A program made the translations under genes and the position numbers. DNA of 64,000 bases from JAJDFU01 sp964640855 (GTDB lineage: Bacteria > Bacteroidota > Bacteroidia > Chitinophagales > Saprospiraceae): NCBI GenBank assembly GCA_964640855.1, contig CAZXIX010000005.1, positions 26,755-90,754 on the forward strand. The letters are read 5' to 3'. The notes under the pieces were generated by a model. It saw only the letters and a list, made by a program, of their open reading frames with translations, searched no databases and was not told where the DNA came from. Shown one piece after another: positions 24,454-33,058 of this stretch. How positions within the stretch are numbered: the stretch's first letter is position 1; the number at the start of each line of letters is the position of its first letter.

Positions 24454-24827
24454 CTCAGTGGGATCTTCGGTGAATTCTGGAAGGCTTGGCGGGAAAACAG
24501 GGCCCTAAGCAGCCACCATTCCCGCAAACAGGCATACAAAGCCCATTGACAGTAAAATACGAGTCATTACAGATAAGGATTTGGTGAATGAATCTTAATT
24601 CGGTGCCGAAGATCAAGAGTTGAAATGAAATAACAGTAAAAAATAAGTTAGGAGTAGTTTACTTATGTGTAAACAAAAGGTTAAGCCGTTACGGGCAAGG
24701 CTTTTCAAACAGCAAACGAATGGTTTTTTTCGCCCCGGAATGGCAAGGGAGTACTTTGTTTTCTCTTCCGGTCGGGAGGTTATCCCAAATCGGTTGGGAA
24801 AAGACGCGAGATCCTAACCTTGTCCGT

Positions 24828-27800
24828 TTACCGCATCAGGGTTACTTCTCCACGCCGGAGTTCCGTGCTGTCGTCCGGATATTGGATCTCGACCACATAA
24901 ATGTATATCCCGGGAGGCATGGGTTTGCCTCTGAACGTACCGTCCCAGCCCTGGGAGGCATCCAATTGGGGCAGGTTTTCGACCTGAAATACCCGTTCTC
25001 CCCAGCGGTCGTACACTTCGAATCTCAGAACCGAATTCCCTTCTTCCGTAAAAGGTAGGAAGCGGTCATTCGCTCCGTCTGCATTGGGGCTGAAGGCGCT
25101 GGGCACGTAGACGCGCCTGGGTTGAACGACGCGTATAAGTACCTCCCGGCTGAGAATACAGCCCTCCTGAGACTGAACCCCCAGCGTGTAGGTCGTGGTG
25201 GTGGTCGGAGAGGCCGTCACATTGAGGCTTGTCGGATCGGAGATCCCATCCGCAGGAGTCCAGGAAACGGCAACCGGTGAAAAGTTGACCTGGGGCTCGA
25301 TGGATACGCTCTCCCCGTTAAAAATGGTGAATTCATCGGGTACCTCCAGGATCAGTTCATTTCCGGGATCCGGAACTTCAATCGTATCGATCCGTTCGCA
25401 ACCGTTGTCGTCGCGAAGAAAGATCTGCTGCTGCCCGGGCGGGATGGCTACCAATGGAAAGGGGATAGGTCCTACAGAAGCAAAAGAGACGCCGTTGAGG
25501 GACCAGGAGAAAGGACCTACGCCCCCGGAAAGGCTATCCAGCAGGAGGTCGGTGCCGGAGTTGGGATCGCAGGCTTGAGCCGGGATCACATAGACGGCCC
25601 CGATGGGAGCAGGAGCCAAGGCCTCCACGCTGTCGACACGGCTGCATCCGCTATCGTCTGTAACGGTTACGGCATACGTGCCTTCCATCAATCCGGTGAT
25701 GGTCTGAGTGGTGTCTCCGTTGTTCCAATCGACCCGATAAGGAGGGGTTCCTCCGGAAATATTGATCGATATGCTTCCATTATCTCCCCCGGCGCAACTG
25801 ACAGTAAAGCCGTTGAAAACATCCAGCGGGTCCAGGTCCAGTTGGATGGGATTCGCATCCAGGGTTACCGGCAAGACCAGGGTGTCGGCACAACCGCTGC
25901 TGTTCACCCCCACCGCATAGAACTGACTATCCCGGTCGATCTGCACGATCGGGGAAGCCAATTCGTTCGCCGGGGTAGGAGGGAAGGCACTGTGGAAACG
26001 GATCTGGGTAGAGGTATCTACAGGAGGTAACAATTGTACCCCGTTGCTCAGATCTACGGGATTGTTTTCGCAGGATACCAGGTTTTGGTTCGGACCCAAA
26101 AAGACGCCGGGAAGGACATCTACGGTCAGGGTGTCGGGGTCCGGCAAATAGGATGCCGAGCAACCGTTGGTGGTGGTAACGCTGATCAGAGCCAGGTCTG
26201 CACTTTCATTCAGAGCGAGGGAAATGGTGGCCGGTGCAAAAACCTGTTGGATCACCAGCGAGTCATTGATCGAAATGGCAAACTGGTATAAATCCGGCGC
26301 AGGGGCATCCAGGTCGAGCCGAAGGTCCACGGGAGCACATCCGAGGTTGGAGGAATTGATGCTCAACGAAAAATCATTCGGATCCGGGGCCGGAATGCTT
26401 TGAAAAGTAATGGTATCCGGGCCGGCTGTGCAACCGGAATCCGATACGGCGATTACCTCACCCTCAAAAGATGGCCCTGTGAAGGAAAAGGGATTGGGCA
26501 GGGGAGTACCGCCGACATCTCCCGTATTGAAAAGAGTAAGCTGACCCTCCAGGCCGGGACTGATGTTGTTGACAACACTATCCAGGTCGACCACCGTAGG
26601 GTCTCCCGGCAACGTACAAAAGCTCAGGGTTACGGGATTGACGACCGGTTGTGCATTGGCATTCAAAAAAACACTTACAGGGGGTGCCGGGCAGCCCGGA
26701 TTGCCTACAGAGGCATACAGGGTATCGTAAACGGCCAACGGAAAGGCACCCGGGTTAGCAACCAGCTGGGTCAGTTGATCGTCTTCATACCAGGCAACGG
26801 GTAGGAATTCTCCGCCCGTGAGGGTATCCTCCAGGCTGAGCAGGTTGAAAGCGGCCGGGAAAAGGATGCAGGTGTCGATCGTCAGCGAGTTGAAAGGCAA
26901 GGCAGGAGGTCCTACGGTGAAGGTTACGGGTGTACCGAGATCACTCTGTACCGGGCAACCGGCGGTTGCCACCTGCAACAAAGTGAAGGTAGTCGTCGTA
27001 TCCAGCGGAATGGGTTGGAAGGATCCGTCCACCAATCCGCTGTTGGTAAAGGTATCCACGCCATTGGTGTAGGTAGCGGAGTAAATGCCGGTCTGAGGAA
27101 GCTCAAAGAAAAGTTGCGCCAGAAAGGGCGGGCAACCGCTACAATTCGAGCAAGTCAGATCGATGCCGCTGGGTAGAATCTCAAAGTCGGAATAGTTGGG
27201 CACCGCAGCGCAGTCCGGAACCAGACTCCAGTTGGAGGGCTCGCGCAGCCGTTGGGACCATTGCAACTGGGTTGCCGGACCGAGATCCCCGAAATAGGCA
27301 ACGTGGGTCCAGATTGGGCCCGGAGATCGAAGCCGATTGCAATTGTTGAGGTCGGGGTGCTGGCCCGAATCCTCGGGGGTATTCTGGCCGGGCAACCATT
27401 CCGACTTGATATTGAAGGCGGACAGGATCGTACCGCCAATATAGTCTGCGTCATGATTATTGACCGTGCCTTCTACAAAGTTGCCGCCCTGCAAAAAGTA
27501 GATCTGGTCTCCGGTCGTGCCATTGAGGTTGGCCGGGAAGGGATTCCCGGCAGAAAGTTCAAAGATATTCCAGTCGGCATCGGGAAGGGTGGCGGCATAG
27601 CCTCCTCCGATTTGGGTGGGCAACTGGATCCGGATGGGTGTTCCGGCCGGGATGACCCCCCCTGTCCGGACCATCCGAACAAAGCCTTCGGTGTTGCCCC
27701 AAAGCCCGGGATTGTCCCTTTCCCACCCATTATCGGTAAAATCGATGACGGTACCGGGTAGAATGTCCTGGAAGGAAATGAAGGTGATTAGATCCTCTCC

Positions 27801-27959
27801 TCCATTGGGGTTTCCGGTACAGGGGCTTGAATTGGTAGATACCGAGATCACCCAAATATCACCCGGATTGAGCTGTGTGCCCTGGCCGAGCAGGGGTTGG
27901 GCACCCAGGATAAAGAGCGGCAGCCAAAGGAAAAGGTATGTCGGGTATCGGGTGGTCAT
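24828..27959 (-). CDS. Large secreted protein with gliding-motility type (CHU_C) C-terminal domain
   Basis: About 1043 residues from ATG 27959, chosen because it begins a clean signal peptide (TTRYPTYLFLWLPLF... LLGQG). The N-terminal ~250 residues resemble lamin-tail-like modules (ISFQDILPGTVIDFTDNGW). The middle holds several Ig-like modules and at least one SprB-type repeat (GTYAVTVTDDSGCSRVDSV). The end is the type B T9SS sorting domain (VYVPSAFSPNADGANDRF, then YDRWGERVF, ending EVTLMR). The product is expected to be exported by the type IX system and to work as an adhesin or matrix protein. The gene's own terminator is not clear. Divergent from yceD-rpmF. Confidence 0.9.
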   Translation of the reverse strand: MTTRYPTYLFLWLPLFILGAQPLLGQGTQLNPGDIWVISVSTNSSPCTGNPNGGEDLITFISFQDILPGTVIDFTDNGWERDNPGLWGNTEGFVRMVRTGGVIPAGTPIRIQLPTQIGGGYAATLPDADWNIFELSAGNPFPANLNGTTGDQIYFLQGGNFVEGTVNNHDADYIGGTILSAFNIKSEWLPGQNTPEDSGQHPDLNNCNRLRSPGPIWTHVAYFGDLGPATQLQWSQRLREPSNWSLVPDCAAVPNYSDFEILPSGIDLTCSNCSGCPPFLAQLFFELPQTGIYSATYTNGVDTFTNSGLVDGSFQPIPLDTTTTFTLLQVATAGCPVQSDLGTPVTFTVGPPALPFNSLTIDTCILFPAAFNLLSLEDTLTGGEFLPVAWYEDDQLTQLVANPGAFPLAVYDTLYASVGNPGCPAPPVSVFLNANAQPVVNPVTLSFCTLPGDPTVVDLDSVVNNISPGLEGQLTLFNTGDVGGTPLPNPFSFTGPSFEGEVIAVSDSGCTAGPDTITFQSIPAPDPNDFSLSINSSNLGCAPVDLRLDLDAPAPDLYQFAISINDSLVIQQVFAPATISLALNESADLALISVTTTNGCSASYLPDPDTLTVDVLPGVFLGPNQNLVSCENNPVDLSNGVQLLPPVDTSTQIRFHSAFPPTPANELASPIVQIDRDSQFYAVGVNSSGCADTLVLPVTLDANPIQLDLDPLDVFNGFTVSCAGGDNGSISINISGGTPPYRVDWNNGDTTQTITGLMEGTYAVTVTDDSGCSRVDSVEALAPAPIGAVYVIPAQACDPNSGTDLLLDSLSGGVGPFSWSLNGVSFASVGPIPFPLVAIPPGQQQIFLRDDNGCERIDTIEVPDPGNELILEVPDEFTIFNGESVSIEPQVNFSPVAVSWTPADGISDPTSLNVTASPTTTTTYTLGVQSQEGCILSREVLIRVVQPRRVYVPSAFSPNADGANDRFLPFTEEGNSVLRFEVYDRWGERVFQVENLPQLDASQGWDGTFRGKPMPPGIYIYVVEIQYPDDSTELRRGEVTLMR

Positions 27960-28098
27960 TCGGATTATGCTTGTCCGGTTCAATGGGTAATTTGCCATGG
28001 CAAAGTAATAGCTTTCCTATCGGATAAAAACGCCAAACCTGTTTGGGTCCTATATACATCAAACTTGAATTCGGTAAAAATATTTCAGAGAAAAAACC

Positions 28099-28106
28099 TA
28101 TCTTTG
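28099..28106 (+). promoter_or_regulatory. Bacteroidota -7 promoter element for yceD-rpmF
   Basis: TATCTTTG matches TAnnTTTG exactly. It is followed by a 12-bp palindrome CTTTTGCAAAAG (28113-28124) and a long inverted repeat, giving a leader of roughly 95 bases before the yceD start at 28209. Confidence 0.6.
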
Positions 28107-28133
28107 CATCCGCTTTTGCAAAAGGCAGAAGAA

Positions 28134-28186
28134 GGAGAGGGTTGGTCCGAAGCGCTTAAAAATGCATCTTTGCGTTGACCCTCTCC
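28134..28186 (+). promoter_or_regulatory. Inverted repeat in the yceD-rpmF leader
   Basis: GGAGAGGGT (28134-28142) pairs perfectly with ACCCTCTCC (28178-28186) around a 35-base loop. It could fold in the mRNA leader of a ribosomal protein operon, where autoregulatory structures are common. An ATCTTTG string within the loop could alternatively be a second weak promoter. Confidence 0.4.
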
Positions 28187-28208
28187 TGGAACAAAAAGAC
28201 CGATTGAA

Positions 28209-28742
28209 ATGGATCCCTTAGTGCAATACCGTCTCCCCTTAAAAGGAATGGGTGAAGGAGTCCATCATTTTTCTTTTCATGTGAAACGGGATTTTTTCTC
28301 GCAGTTTGCGGACTCCCCGGTGAATGATGGCGACATTGAATTGGATTTGGAAGTGGACAAGCGGCCGGGATTGTACGATCTGGCATTCGCTTTTCGGGGT
28401 ACGATAGCCACCGAATGTGATCGCTGCCTGTCGGATATTGATCTTCCCATCTCGGGTGAACAAAGGTTGTTGGTCAAATTGGCCGAAGAAGAAAGGAATG
28501 AGGAAGCTGATGTGATCTACATCCATCCCGAAGATCCTTTTCTGAACGTTGCCCGGTTCGTATACGAGTTCATCGTTCTGGCCATACCCATGATCAAGGC
28601 TTACGATTGTGAGGACGAACAACCCAGAAGGTGCAATGAACCCATGCTGGCTTTTCTGGAGGCCCAGTCGGAAAATGACGGAACGGAAGAATCGAATCCC
28701 CTTTGGGATGAATTGAAAAAATTGAACATTAATCAGGATTGA
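28209..28742 (+). CDS. yceD: YceD / DUF177 family protein
   Basis: A 177-residue cytoplasmic protein of the YceD (DUF177) family, which in many bacteria lies directly before rpmF and has been linked to 23S rRNA maturation. The diagnostic ATECDRCLSDIDLPI segment is present at about residues 74-88, with an acidic C-terminal half (EEERNEEADVIYIHPED) and a second cysteine pair near ... AYDCEDEQPRRCNE. It is 41 bases upstream of rpmF on the same strand, as in most genomes, which supports the call. The promoter element is at 28099. Confidence 0.85.
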   Translation: MDPLVQYRLPLKGMGEGVHHFSFHVKRDFFSQFADSPVNDGDIELDLEVDKRPGLYDLAFAFRGTIATECDRCLSDIDLPISGEQRLLVKLAEEERNEEADVIYIHPEDPFLNVARFVYEFIVLAIPMIKAYDCEDEQPRRCNEPMLAFLEAQSENDGTEESNPLWDELKKLNINQD

Positions 28743-28783
28743 AAAAGGAAAATCCCTTTTTTCACGGCAAATAGAAGCGAGTT

Positions 28784-28981
28784 ATGGCACATCCTAAGAG
28801 TAGAATTTCGAAGCAGCGGAAAAGGAAGCGCAGAACACATAAGAAAATTGTAGCTCCTCAGGTAGCTACTTGCCCGACAACCGGAGAAAAGCACCTCCGG
28901 CACCGCGCATATTCCGATGCGGAAGGCAATTTGTACTACCGGGGAAAAATGTTGGTCAAGGCGGATACGGAGGAAATCTGA
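28784..28981 (+). CDS. rpmF: 50S ribosomal protein L32
   Basis: A 65-residue basic protein beginning AHPKSRISKQRKRKRRTHKK, the invariant L32 N-terminus. A single cysteine (VATCPTTGEKHLRHRAY) remains of the zinc-binding set, as in other Bacteroidota L32 proteins. Part of the large ribosomal subunit. It follows yceD and is ended by a terminator at 29013-29044. Confidence 0.97.
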   Translation: MAHPKSRISKQRKRKRRTHKKIVAPQVATCPTTGEKHLRHRAYSDAEGNLYYRGKMLVKADTEEI

Positions 28982-29012
28982 TTTCCCTCTCTGCCTGATT
29001 GAAAGCATAGAA

Positions 29013-29044
29013 AAAAGCTCCCATCCCGCAGATGAGGAGCTTTT
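29013..29044 (+). terminator. Rho-independent terminator of yceD-rpmF
   Basis: AAAAGCTCC pairs with GGAGCTTTT over 9 bp around a 14-base loop, with the T run built into the stem's 3' side. It lies 31 bases past the rpmF stop. Confidence 0.85.
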
Positions 29045-29074
29045 CCCGTTTCATCTGGAACCAAAGCCATATTT

Positions 29075-29458
29075 ATGAAGAAAATCATCGAAACCAAGCT
29101 AGCACCCGCACCCGTGGGCCCCTACAACCAGGCCGTCATACATAACGATACTCTTTATGTATCCGGACAAATCGCCCTGGATCCGGCCACAGGTCAAATG
29201 GTCCAGGATGATATTGAGACCGAAACCCGCCAGGTAATGAATAACCTGGGGGCGATCCTGAAAGAAGCCGGACTCGGGTTTGCCGATGTATTGAAATGTT
29301 CCGTATTCGTTCGGGATATGGACATGTATAGCCGGATCAATGCGGTTTATGCGGAATTTTTCGAGGAAGCCACCGCACCTGCCCGGGAGTTGGTGCAAGT
29401 TGTCCGCTTACCCAAAGACGGCAACGTGGAGATCTCTCTGATCGCTATGTTCGATTAA
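29075..29458 (+). CDS. ridA: RidA family enamine/imine deaminase
   Basis: A 127-residue protein, the exact length of the family. It hydrolyses reactive enamine/imine intermediates such as 2-aminoacrylate to keto acids and ammonia, protecting PLP enzymes. The signature APVGPYNQAV opens the domain. The catalytic arginine sits in APARELVQVVRLP near residue 105, and the VEISLIAMFD end matches. Cytoplasmic trimer expected from the family. Confidence 0.93.
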   Translation: MKKIIETKLAPAPVGPYNQAVIHNDTLYVSGQIALDPATGQMVQDDIETETRQVMNNLGAILKEAGLGFADVLKCSVFVRDMDMYSRINAVYAEFFEEATAPARELVQVVRLPKDGNVEISLIAMFD

Positions 29459-29587
29459 GCCGGCAGTTAACCGTTTGAGGGTTATGTGGCTTTCCATAAG
29501 GCGGTCTCTTGAGCCATAAAATAGAACCTCTCCCTGGATTTCCTTCCCCAATTGTTAAACCACGAATCGCCTAAACTTTTCGGGCAG

Positions 29588-30604
29588 ATGGAGAATCGAA
29601 AACGAGTTTTATCCTTGATCCAGCCCACGGGGCACATGCATTTCGGCAATTATTTCGGTGCCGTAAAAAACTGGGTGGGCCTGCAGGAAAAGTACGATTG
29701 TTATTATGGTGTGGCGGACTACCACGCCATGACCATGCCTTATCAGCCCAAAAAGCTTCGGGAAAGCACCTGGGAGCTGGTTTTCAATCTCCTGGCTACC
29801 GGCGTAAAAGCCGAAAACCTCTTCGTCCAATCCCTGATTCCCGAGCACGTGGAATTGGCTTGGATCTTCAACTGCTTCGCTTCCTACGGCATGCTGACCC
29901 GGATGACCCAATTCAAGGATAAGAGCCAGCAATCGAAAGAAAAAGGAGGAGAAGGCTTTATTTCCGTGGGGCTGTTCGATTATCCCGTTTTGCAGGCTGC
30001 CGACATCCTGATCTACCGGGCCGACTACGTTCCCATCGGCAAGGATCAGGACCAGCATCTGGAGCTTTCGCGGGATATAGCCCAGCGATTCAACAACCAG
30101 GTGGGGAAAGAATACTTTGTGCTGCCGGAAGCGCTTTACACGGAGGTGCCCAAGGTATTGTCTACCGCTGATCCCGACCGGAAGATGAGCAAGAGCGCGG
30201 GGGAAAAACACTACATCAACGTTTTTGCCGACGACGGCCGCATCCGGAAGCAGATCCGTTCCGCCGTCACCGACACCGGCCAACCGGCCGAGAACGGCGA
30301 AATGAGTCCGGGGGTGGCCAATCTGTTTGGCCTGCTTCGGGCTTCGGGGCAGCAAGAAGCCCATGACAGTCTGATGGCCGATTACCAGGCCGGCAGCCTG
30401 AAATACGTAGAGCTCAAGGAGTCCGTTGCCGAAGGGCTCATTGCCGTCAGCCAACCCATTCGGGAGCGCAAAGCCGAGATCCTGGCCGATAAGAAAGAGT
30501 TTCGCAACCAGATCAAAGCCTCTTCGGTAGAAATCCGCAAACGCGCCCAGGAAACATTGCGGGAGGTGAAGGAACTGGCAGGATTGCTGAATGTTAAGTT
30601 TTGA
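29588..30604 (+). CDS. trpS: Tryptophanyl-tRNA synthetase
   Basis: A class I synthetase charging tRNA-Trp, about 338 residues from ATG 29588. The TTG at 29552 would add 12 residues not seen in the family, and the conserved start RKRVLSLIQPTGHMHFGNY begins right after ATG 29588. The HIGH-type motif is GHMHFGNY and the KMSKS motif is DRKMSKSAGE. PIGKDQDQHLELSRDIA is the tryptophan/adenylate pocket. It is a short bacterial TrpRS without an N-terminal extension. The neighbours ridA and the FAH hydrolase are not functionally linked. Confidence 0.95.
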   Translation: MENRKRVLSLIQPTGHMHFGNYFGAVKNWVGLQEKYDCYYGVADYHAMTMPYQPKKLRESTWELVFNLLATGVKAENLFVQSLIPEHVELAWIFNCFASYGMLTRMTQFKDKSQQSKEKGGEGFISVGLFDYPVLQAADILIYRADYVPIGKDQDQHLELSRDIAQRFNNQVGKEYFVLPEALYTEVPKVLSTADPDRKMSKSAGEKHYINVFADDGRIRKQIRSAVTDTGQPAENGEMSPGVANLFGLLRASGQQEAHDSLMADYQAGSLKYVELKESVAEGLIAVSQPIRERKAEILADKKEFRNQIKASSVEIRKRAQETLREVKELAGLLNVKF

Positions 30605-30659
30605 ATTTTTAGTGCCTAATGCCCAGTGTACCTTATTAAAAATTTAGCCTTCAGAATCC

Positions 30660-31280
30660 ATGAAGATCATCTGCATCGGCCGCAACTACATCGAACACGC
30701 CAAAGAGCTTGACAATCCCGTTCCGGAAAAGCCGGTGGTCTTCATGAAGCCGCCCTCCGCTTTGCTGGTCAACAACAAGCCTTTCTATTACCCGGAATTC
30801 ACCCGGGATCTGCATTATGAAGTAGAGGTCGTGATCAAGATTGGAAAGAACGGCCGGCACATCCAACCGGAATTCGCCCCGGATTATGTGCAGGAAATAG
30901 GGCTGGGCATCGACTTTACGGCCCGGGACCTGCAGGCCGAATGCAAACAGAAAGGATATCCCTGGGAGATTGCCAAAGGATTCGACGGGGCAGCCGTTAT
31001 CAGTTCCTTCGTTCCGGTCAGTGAGGTCAATCGCGAGGCCATCGAGTTCGAACTTCGGAAAAACGGAACGACCGTCCAGCACGGCAATACAAAGGATCTC
31101 ATTTTCTCTTTCGCGGATATTCTGGTGTATGTGTCTCAATTTTTCAAACTGCAAATGGGCGACCTGATCTATACGGGCACCCCCGAAGGCGTGGGACCAG
31201 TGGATATCGGCGACCGCCTGCAAGGCTTCCTCCACACCCGCACCGAGGTGAAGGAAATGTTCGACCTTGAAGTAAGGTAA
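30660..31280 (+). CDS. Fumarylacetoacetate hydrolase family protein
   Basis: A 206-residue single-domain FAH protein, the short form related to acylpyruvase/FAHD1. The first residues KIICIGRNYIEHAKELDNP, then VFMKPPSAL, the metal-binding HYEVEVVIKIG, GIDFTARDLQ, and the TGTPEGVGPVDIGD loop are all present, so a Mg/Mn-dependent C-C bond hydrolase or oxaloacetate decarboxylase activity is expected. The substrate is not deducible. The full length is typical. An 11-bp phased repeat array lies 90 bases downstream. Confidence 0.88.
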   Translation: MKIICIGRNYIEHAKELDNPVPEKPVVFMKPPSALLVNNKPFYYPEFTRDLHYEVEVVIKIGKNGRHIQPEFAPDYVQEIGLGIDFTARDLQAECKQKGYPWEIAKGFDGAAVISSFVPVSEVNREAIEFELRKNGTTVQHGNTKDLIFSFADILVYVSQFFKLQMGDLIYTGTPEGVGPVDIGDRLQGFLHTRTEVKEMFDLEVR

Positions 31281-31371
31281 CAGGTGCTAAGCAGCCGCTG
31301 ACGCGTCGTTTGCGAGTAGCTGTCAGGCCCTTTGAGGGGCTTGTGAGGCGGTTCTATTGGATCCCAAAGCA

Positions 31372-31459
31372 ACTTGCCGGCTACTTGCACACCACTTGAA
31401 AACGACTTGTTTACTACTTGCCAACTGCTTGTCCACCCTTTGCACACTACTTGCCATCG
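31372..31459. repeat. Eight-unit 11-bp phased repeat (consensus ACTTGCNNNCT)
   Basis: CTTG (TTTG once) begins at 31373, 31384, 31395, 31406, 31417, 31428, 31439 and 31450, exactly every 11 bases. The other unit positions vary (for example acttgccggct, acttgcacacc, acttgaaaacg). An isolated CTTG at 31340 is in the same phase, three periods earlier. The spacing equals one DNA helical turn. Confidence 0.9.
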
Positions 31460-31564
31460 CGATCGAGCCCCTGCCGACAAGCGTCTACTTTGCCAATTGG
31501 ATCGGGCTAAGCTGTCTCATTGTTGAAAATAAAAGCTTGAAATTCACGAATAAGCTGCTTTTTC

Positions 31565-31572
31565 TATTTTTG
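31565..31572 (+). promoter_or_regulatory. Bacteroidota -7 promoter element for metK
   Basis: TATTTTTG fits TAnnTTTG and lies 88 bases upstream of the metK start, implying a leader of about 80 bases. The closest TTG upstream is at 31537-31539, giving a 25-base spacer, longer than usual. The leader contains a TTGGAG/CTCCAA hairpin at 31587-31622. Confidence 0.5.
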
Positions 31573-31659
31573 CCCTGCTGAATGGATTGGAGGCGTTCTG
31601 GATTACAAGGCAAGCTCTCCAAGTACCAATTATCAAATATTAATCATTGTTGTATTACC

Positions 31660-32913
31660 ATGGCATATCTGTTTACTTCCGAATCCGTCTCCGAAGGACA
31701 CCCCGACAAAATTGCAGACCAGATCTCCGATGCTCTGCTCGACCACTTCATTGCTTTTGATCCCTCCTCCAAGGTGGCCTGCGAGACCCTGGTAACCACC
31801 GGACAGGTTGTACTGGCCGGTGAGGTCAAGACCAAAGTTTACCTGGATGTTCAGAAAATTGCCCGGGATGTCATCCGGCGCATCGGCTACAACCGGTCTG
31901 AATATATGTTTGACGCCGACTCCTGCGGCATCCTGTCTGCTATCCATGAGCAATCTCCCGACATCAACCAGGGAGTAGAGCGCAAAGATCCCGAAGAGCA
32001 AGGAGCCGGCGACCAGGGTATGATGTTTGGTTATGCCTGCAACGAGACCGAAAGCTACATGCCCCTTCCCCTGGCCATCAGCCACCAGATCCTGATCGAG
32101 CTGGCCCGGATCCGCAAGGAGGGCAAAGAAATGACCTATCTCCGCCCGGATGCCAAGGCACAGGTAACCATTGAATACTCGGACGATCACAAACCTCAGC
32201 GGATCGACACCATTGTTGTCTCCACTCAGCACGATGATTTTGACGAGGATGAAAAGATGCTGGCGAAGATCAAGAAGGATGTGATCGATATCGTCATCCC
32301 CCGTATCAAAACACAAATGAAGCCCGAACTGCAGCATCTGTTCAACGACCAGATCACTTACCACGTCAATCCGACGGGCAAGTTCGTGATCGGTGGCCCC
32401 CACGGAGATACGGGCCTCACCGGACGTAAGATCATCGTTGACACCTATGGCGGACGCGGTGCGCACGGCGGCGGAGCTTTCTCGGGAAAAGACCCCTCCA
32501 AGGTAGACCGCTCGGCAGCTTATGCCACCCGCCACATCGCCAAGAACCTGGTTGCAGCCGGCGTTTGCGACGAGGTGCTGGTGCAGGTTTCTTATGCCAT
32601 CGGCGTAGCCAACCCCACCAATATCTACCTCAATACCTACGGCACCTCCCACGTAGATCTCACGGACGACCAGATCGCCGCCAAGGTGAGAGAGATCTTC
32701 GACATGCGCCCCTACTCCATCGAGAAGCGCCTGAAGCTGCGCAACCCGATCTATTCGGAGACGGCTGCCTACGGGCACATGGGCCGCGACTCTGAGATCA
32801 AGAAAGTAACGATGACCAACGGCGACGGCAGCGTCCACGAATTCGAGGTGGAAACCTTTACCTGGGAGAAACTGGACTATGTGGATAAGGTAAAAGAGGC
32901 GTTTGAATTGTAG
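31660..32913 (+). CDS. metK: S-adenosylmethionine synthetase
   Basis: Makes S-adenosylmethionine from methionine and ATP. ATG 31660 is chosen because the protein then begins AYLFTSESVSEGHPDKIADQ, the family N-terminus; the frame's upstream ATG at 31582 adds unrelated residues. The ATP and metal motifs GAGDQGMMFGYACNET, GPHGDTGLTGRKI and GGGAFSGKDPSKVDRSAAY are intact. About 417 residues, normal length. A strong terminator follows at 32941. Confidence 0.97.
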   Translation: MAYLFTSESVSEGHPDKIADQISDALLDHFIAFDPSSKVACETLVTTGQVVLAGEVKTKVYLDVQKIARDVIRRIGYNRSEYMFDADSCGILSAIHEQSPDINQGVERKDPEEQGAGDQGMMFGYACNETESYMPLPLAISHQILIELARIRKEGKEMTYLRPDAKAQVTIEYSDDHKPQRIDTIVVSTQHDDFDEDEKMLAKIKKDVIDIVIPRIKTQMKPELQHLFNDQITYHVNPTGKFVIGGPHGDTGLTGRKIIVDTYGGRGAHGGGAFSGKDPSKVDRSAAYATRHIAKNLVAAGVCDEVLVQVSYAIGVANPTNIYLNTYGTSHVDLTDDQIAAKVREIFDMRPYSIEKRLKLRNPIYSETAAYGHMGRDSEIKKVTMTNGDGSVHEFEVETFTWEKLDYVDKVKEAFEL

Positions 32914-32940
32914 AAACCGAAGTTTTTTGATAGAAGATTT

Positions 32941-32980
32941 AAGCGGGATTATCTGTCATAAGGTGGTCCCGCTTCGTTTT
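32941..32980 (+). terminator. Rho-independent terminator of metK
   Basis: AAGCGGGA pairs with TCCCGCTT over 8 bp around an 18-base loop and is followed by CGTTTTT. It lies 27 bases past the metK stop. Confidence 0.85.
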
Positions 32981-33058
32981 TCCGGGACCCTGAACTCTGC
33001 TTAACGTAGTTTTGGAATGAGGGCCCTCTATTTTGGACTTATACCGCAGAAGGGGTTT

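Larger units (their letters stand above)
31281..31659. other. Intergenic region upstream of metK with repeat array and leader
   Basis: This 379-base gap holds eight 11-bp phased CTTG units (31372-31459), a TAttTTTG promoter element (31565-31572) and a hairpin in the metK leader (31587-31622). A 74-codon reading frame crosses the array but shows no homology by eye and is treated as an artefact of the repeat. Confidence 0.7.

Noticed and set aside
31357..31581. A 74-codon plus-strand frame upstream of metK with repeated leucines.
   Set aside because: It is produced by the 11-bp phased array; no leader, no homology, and the frame crosses the metK promoter region.
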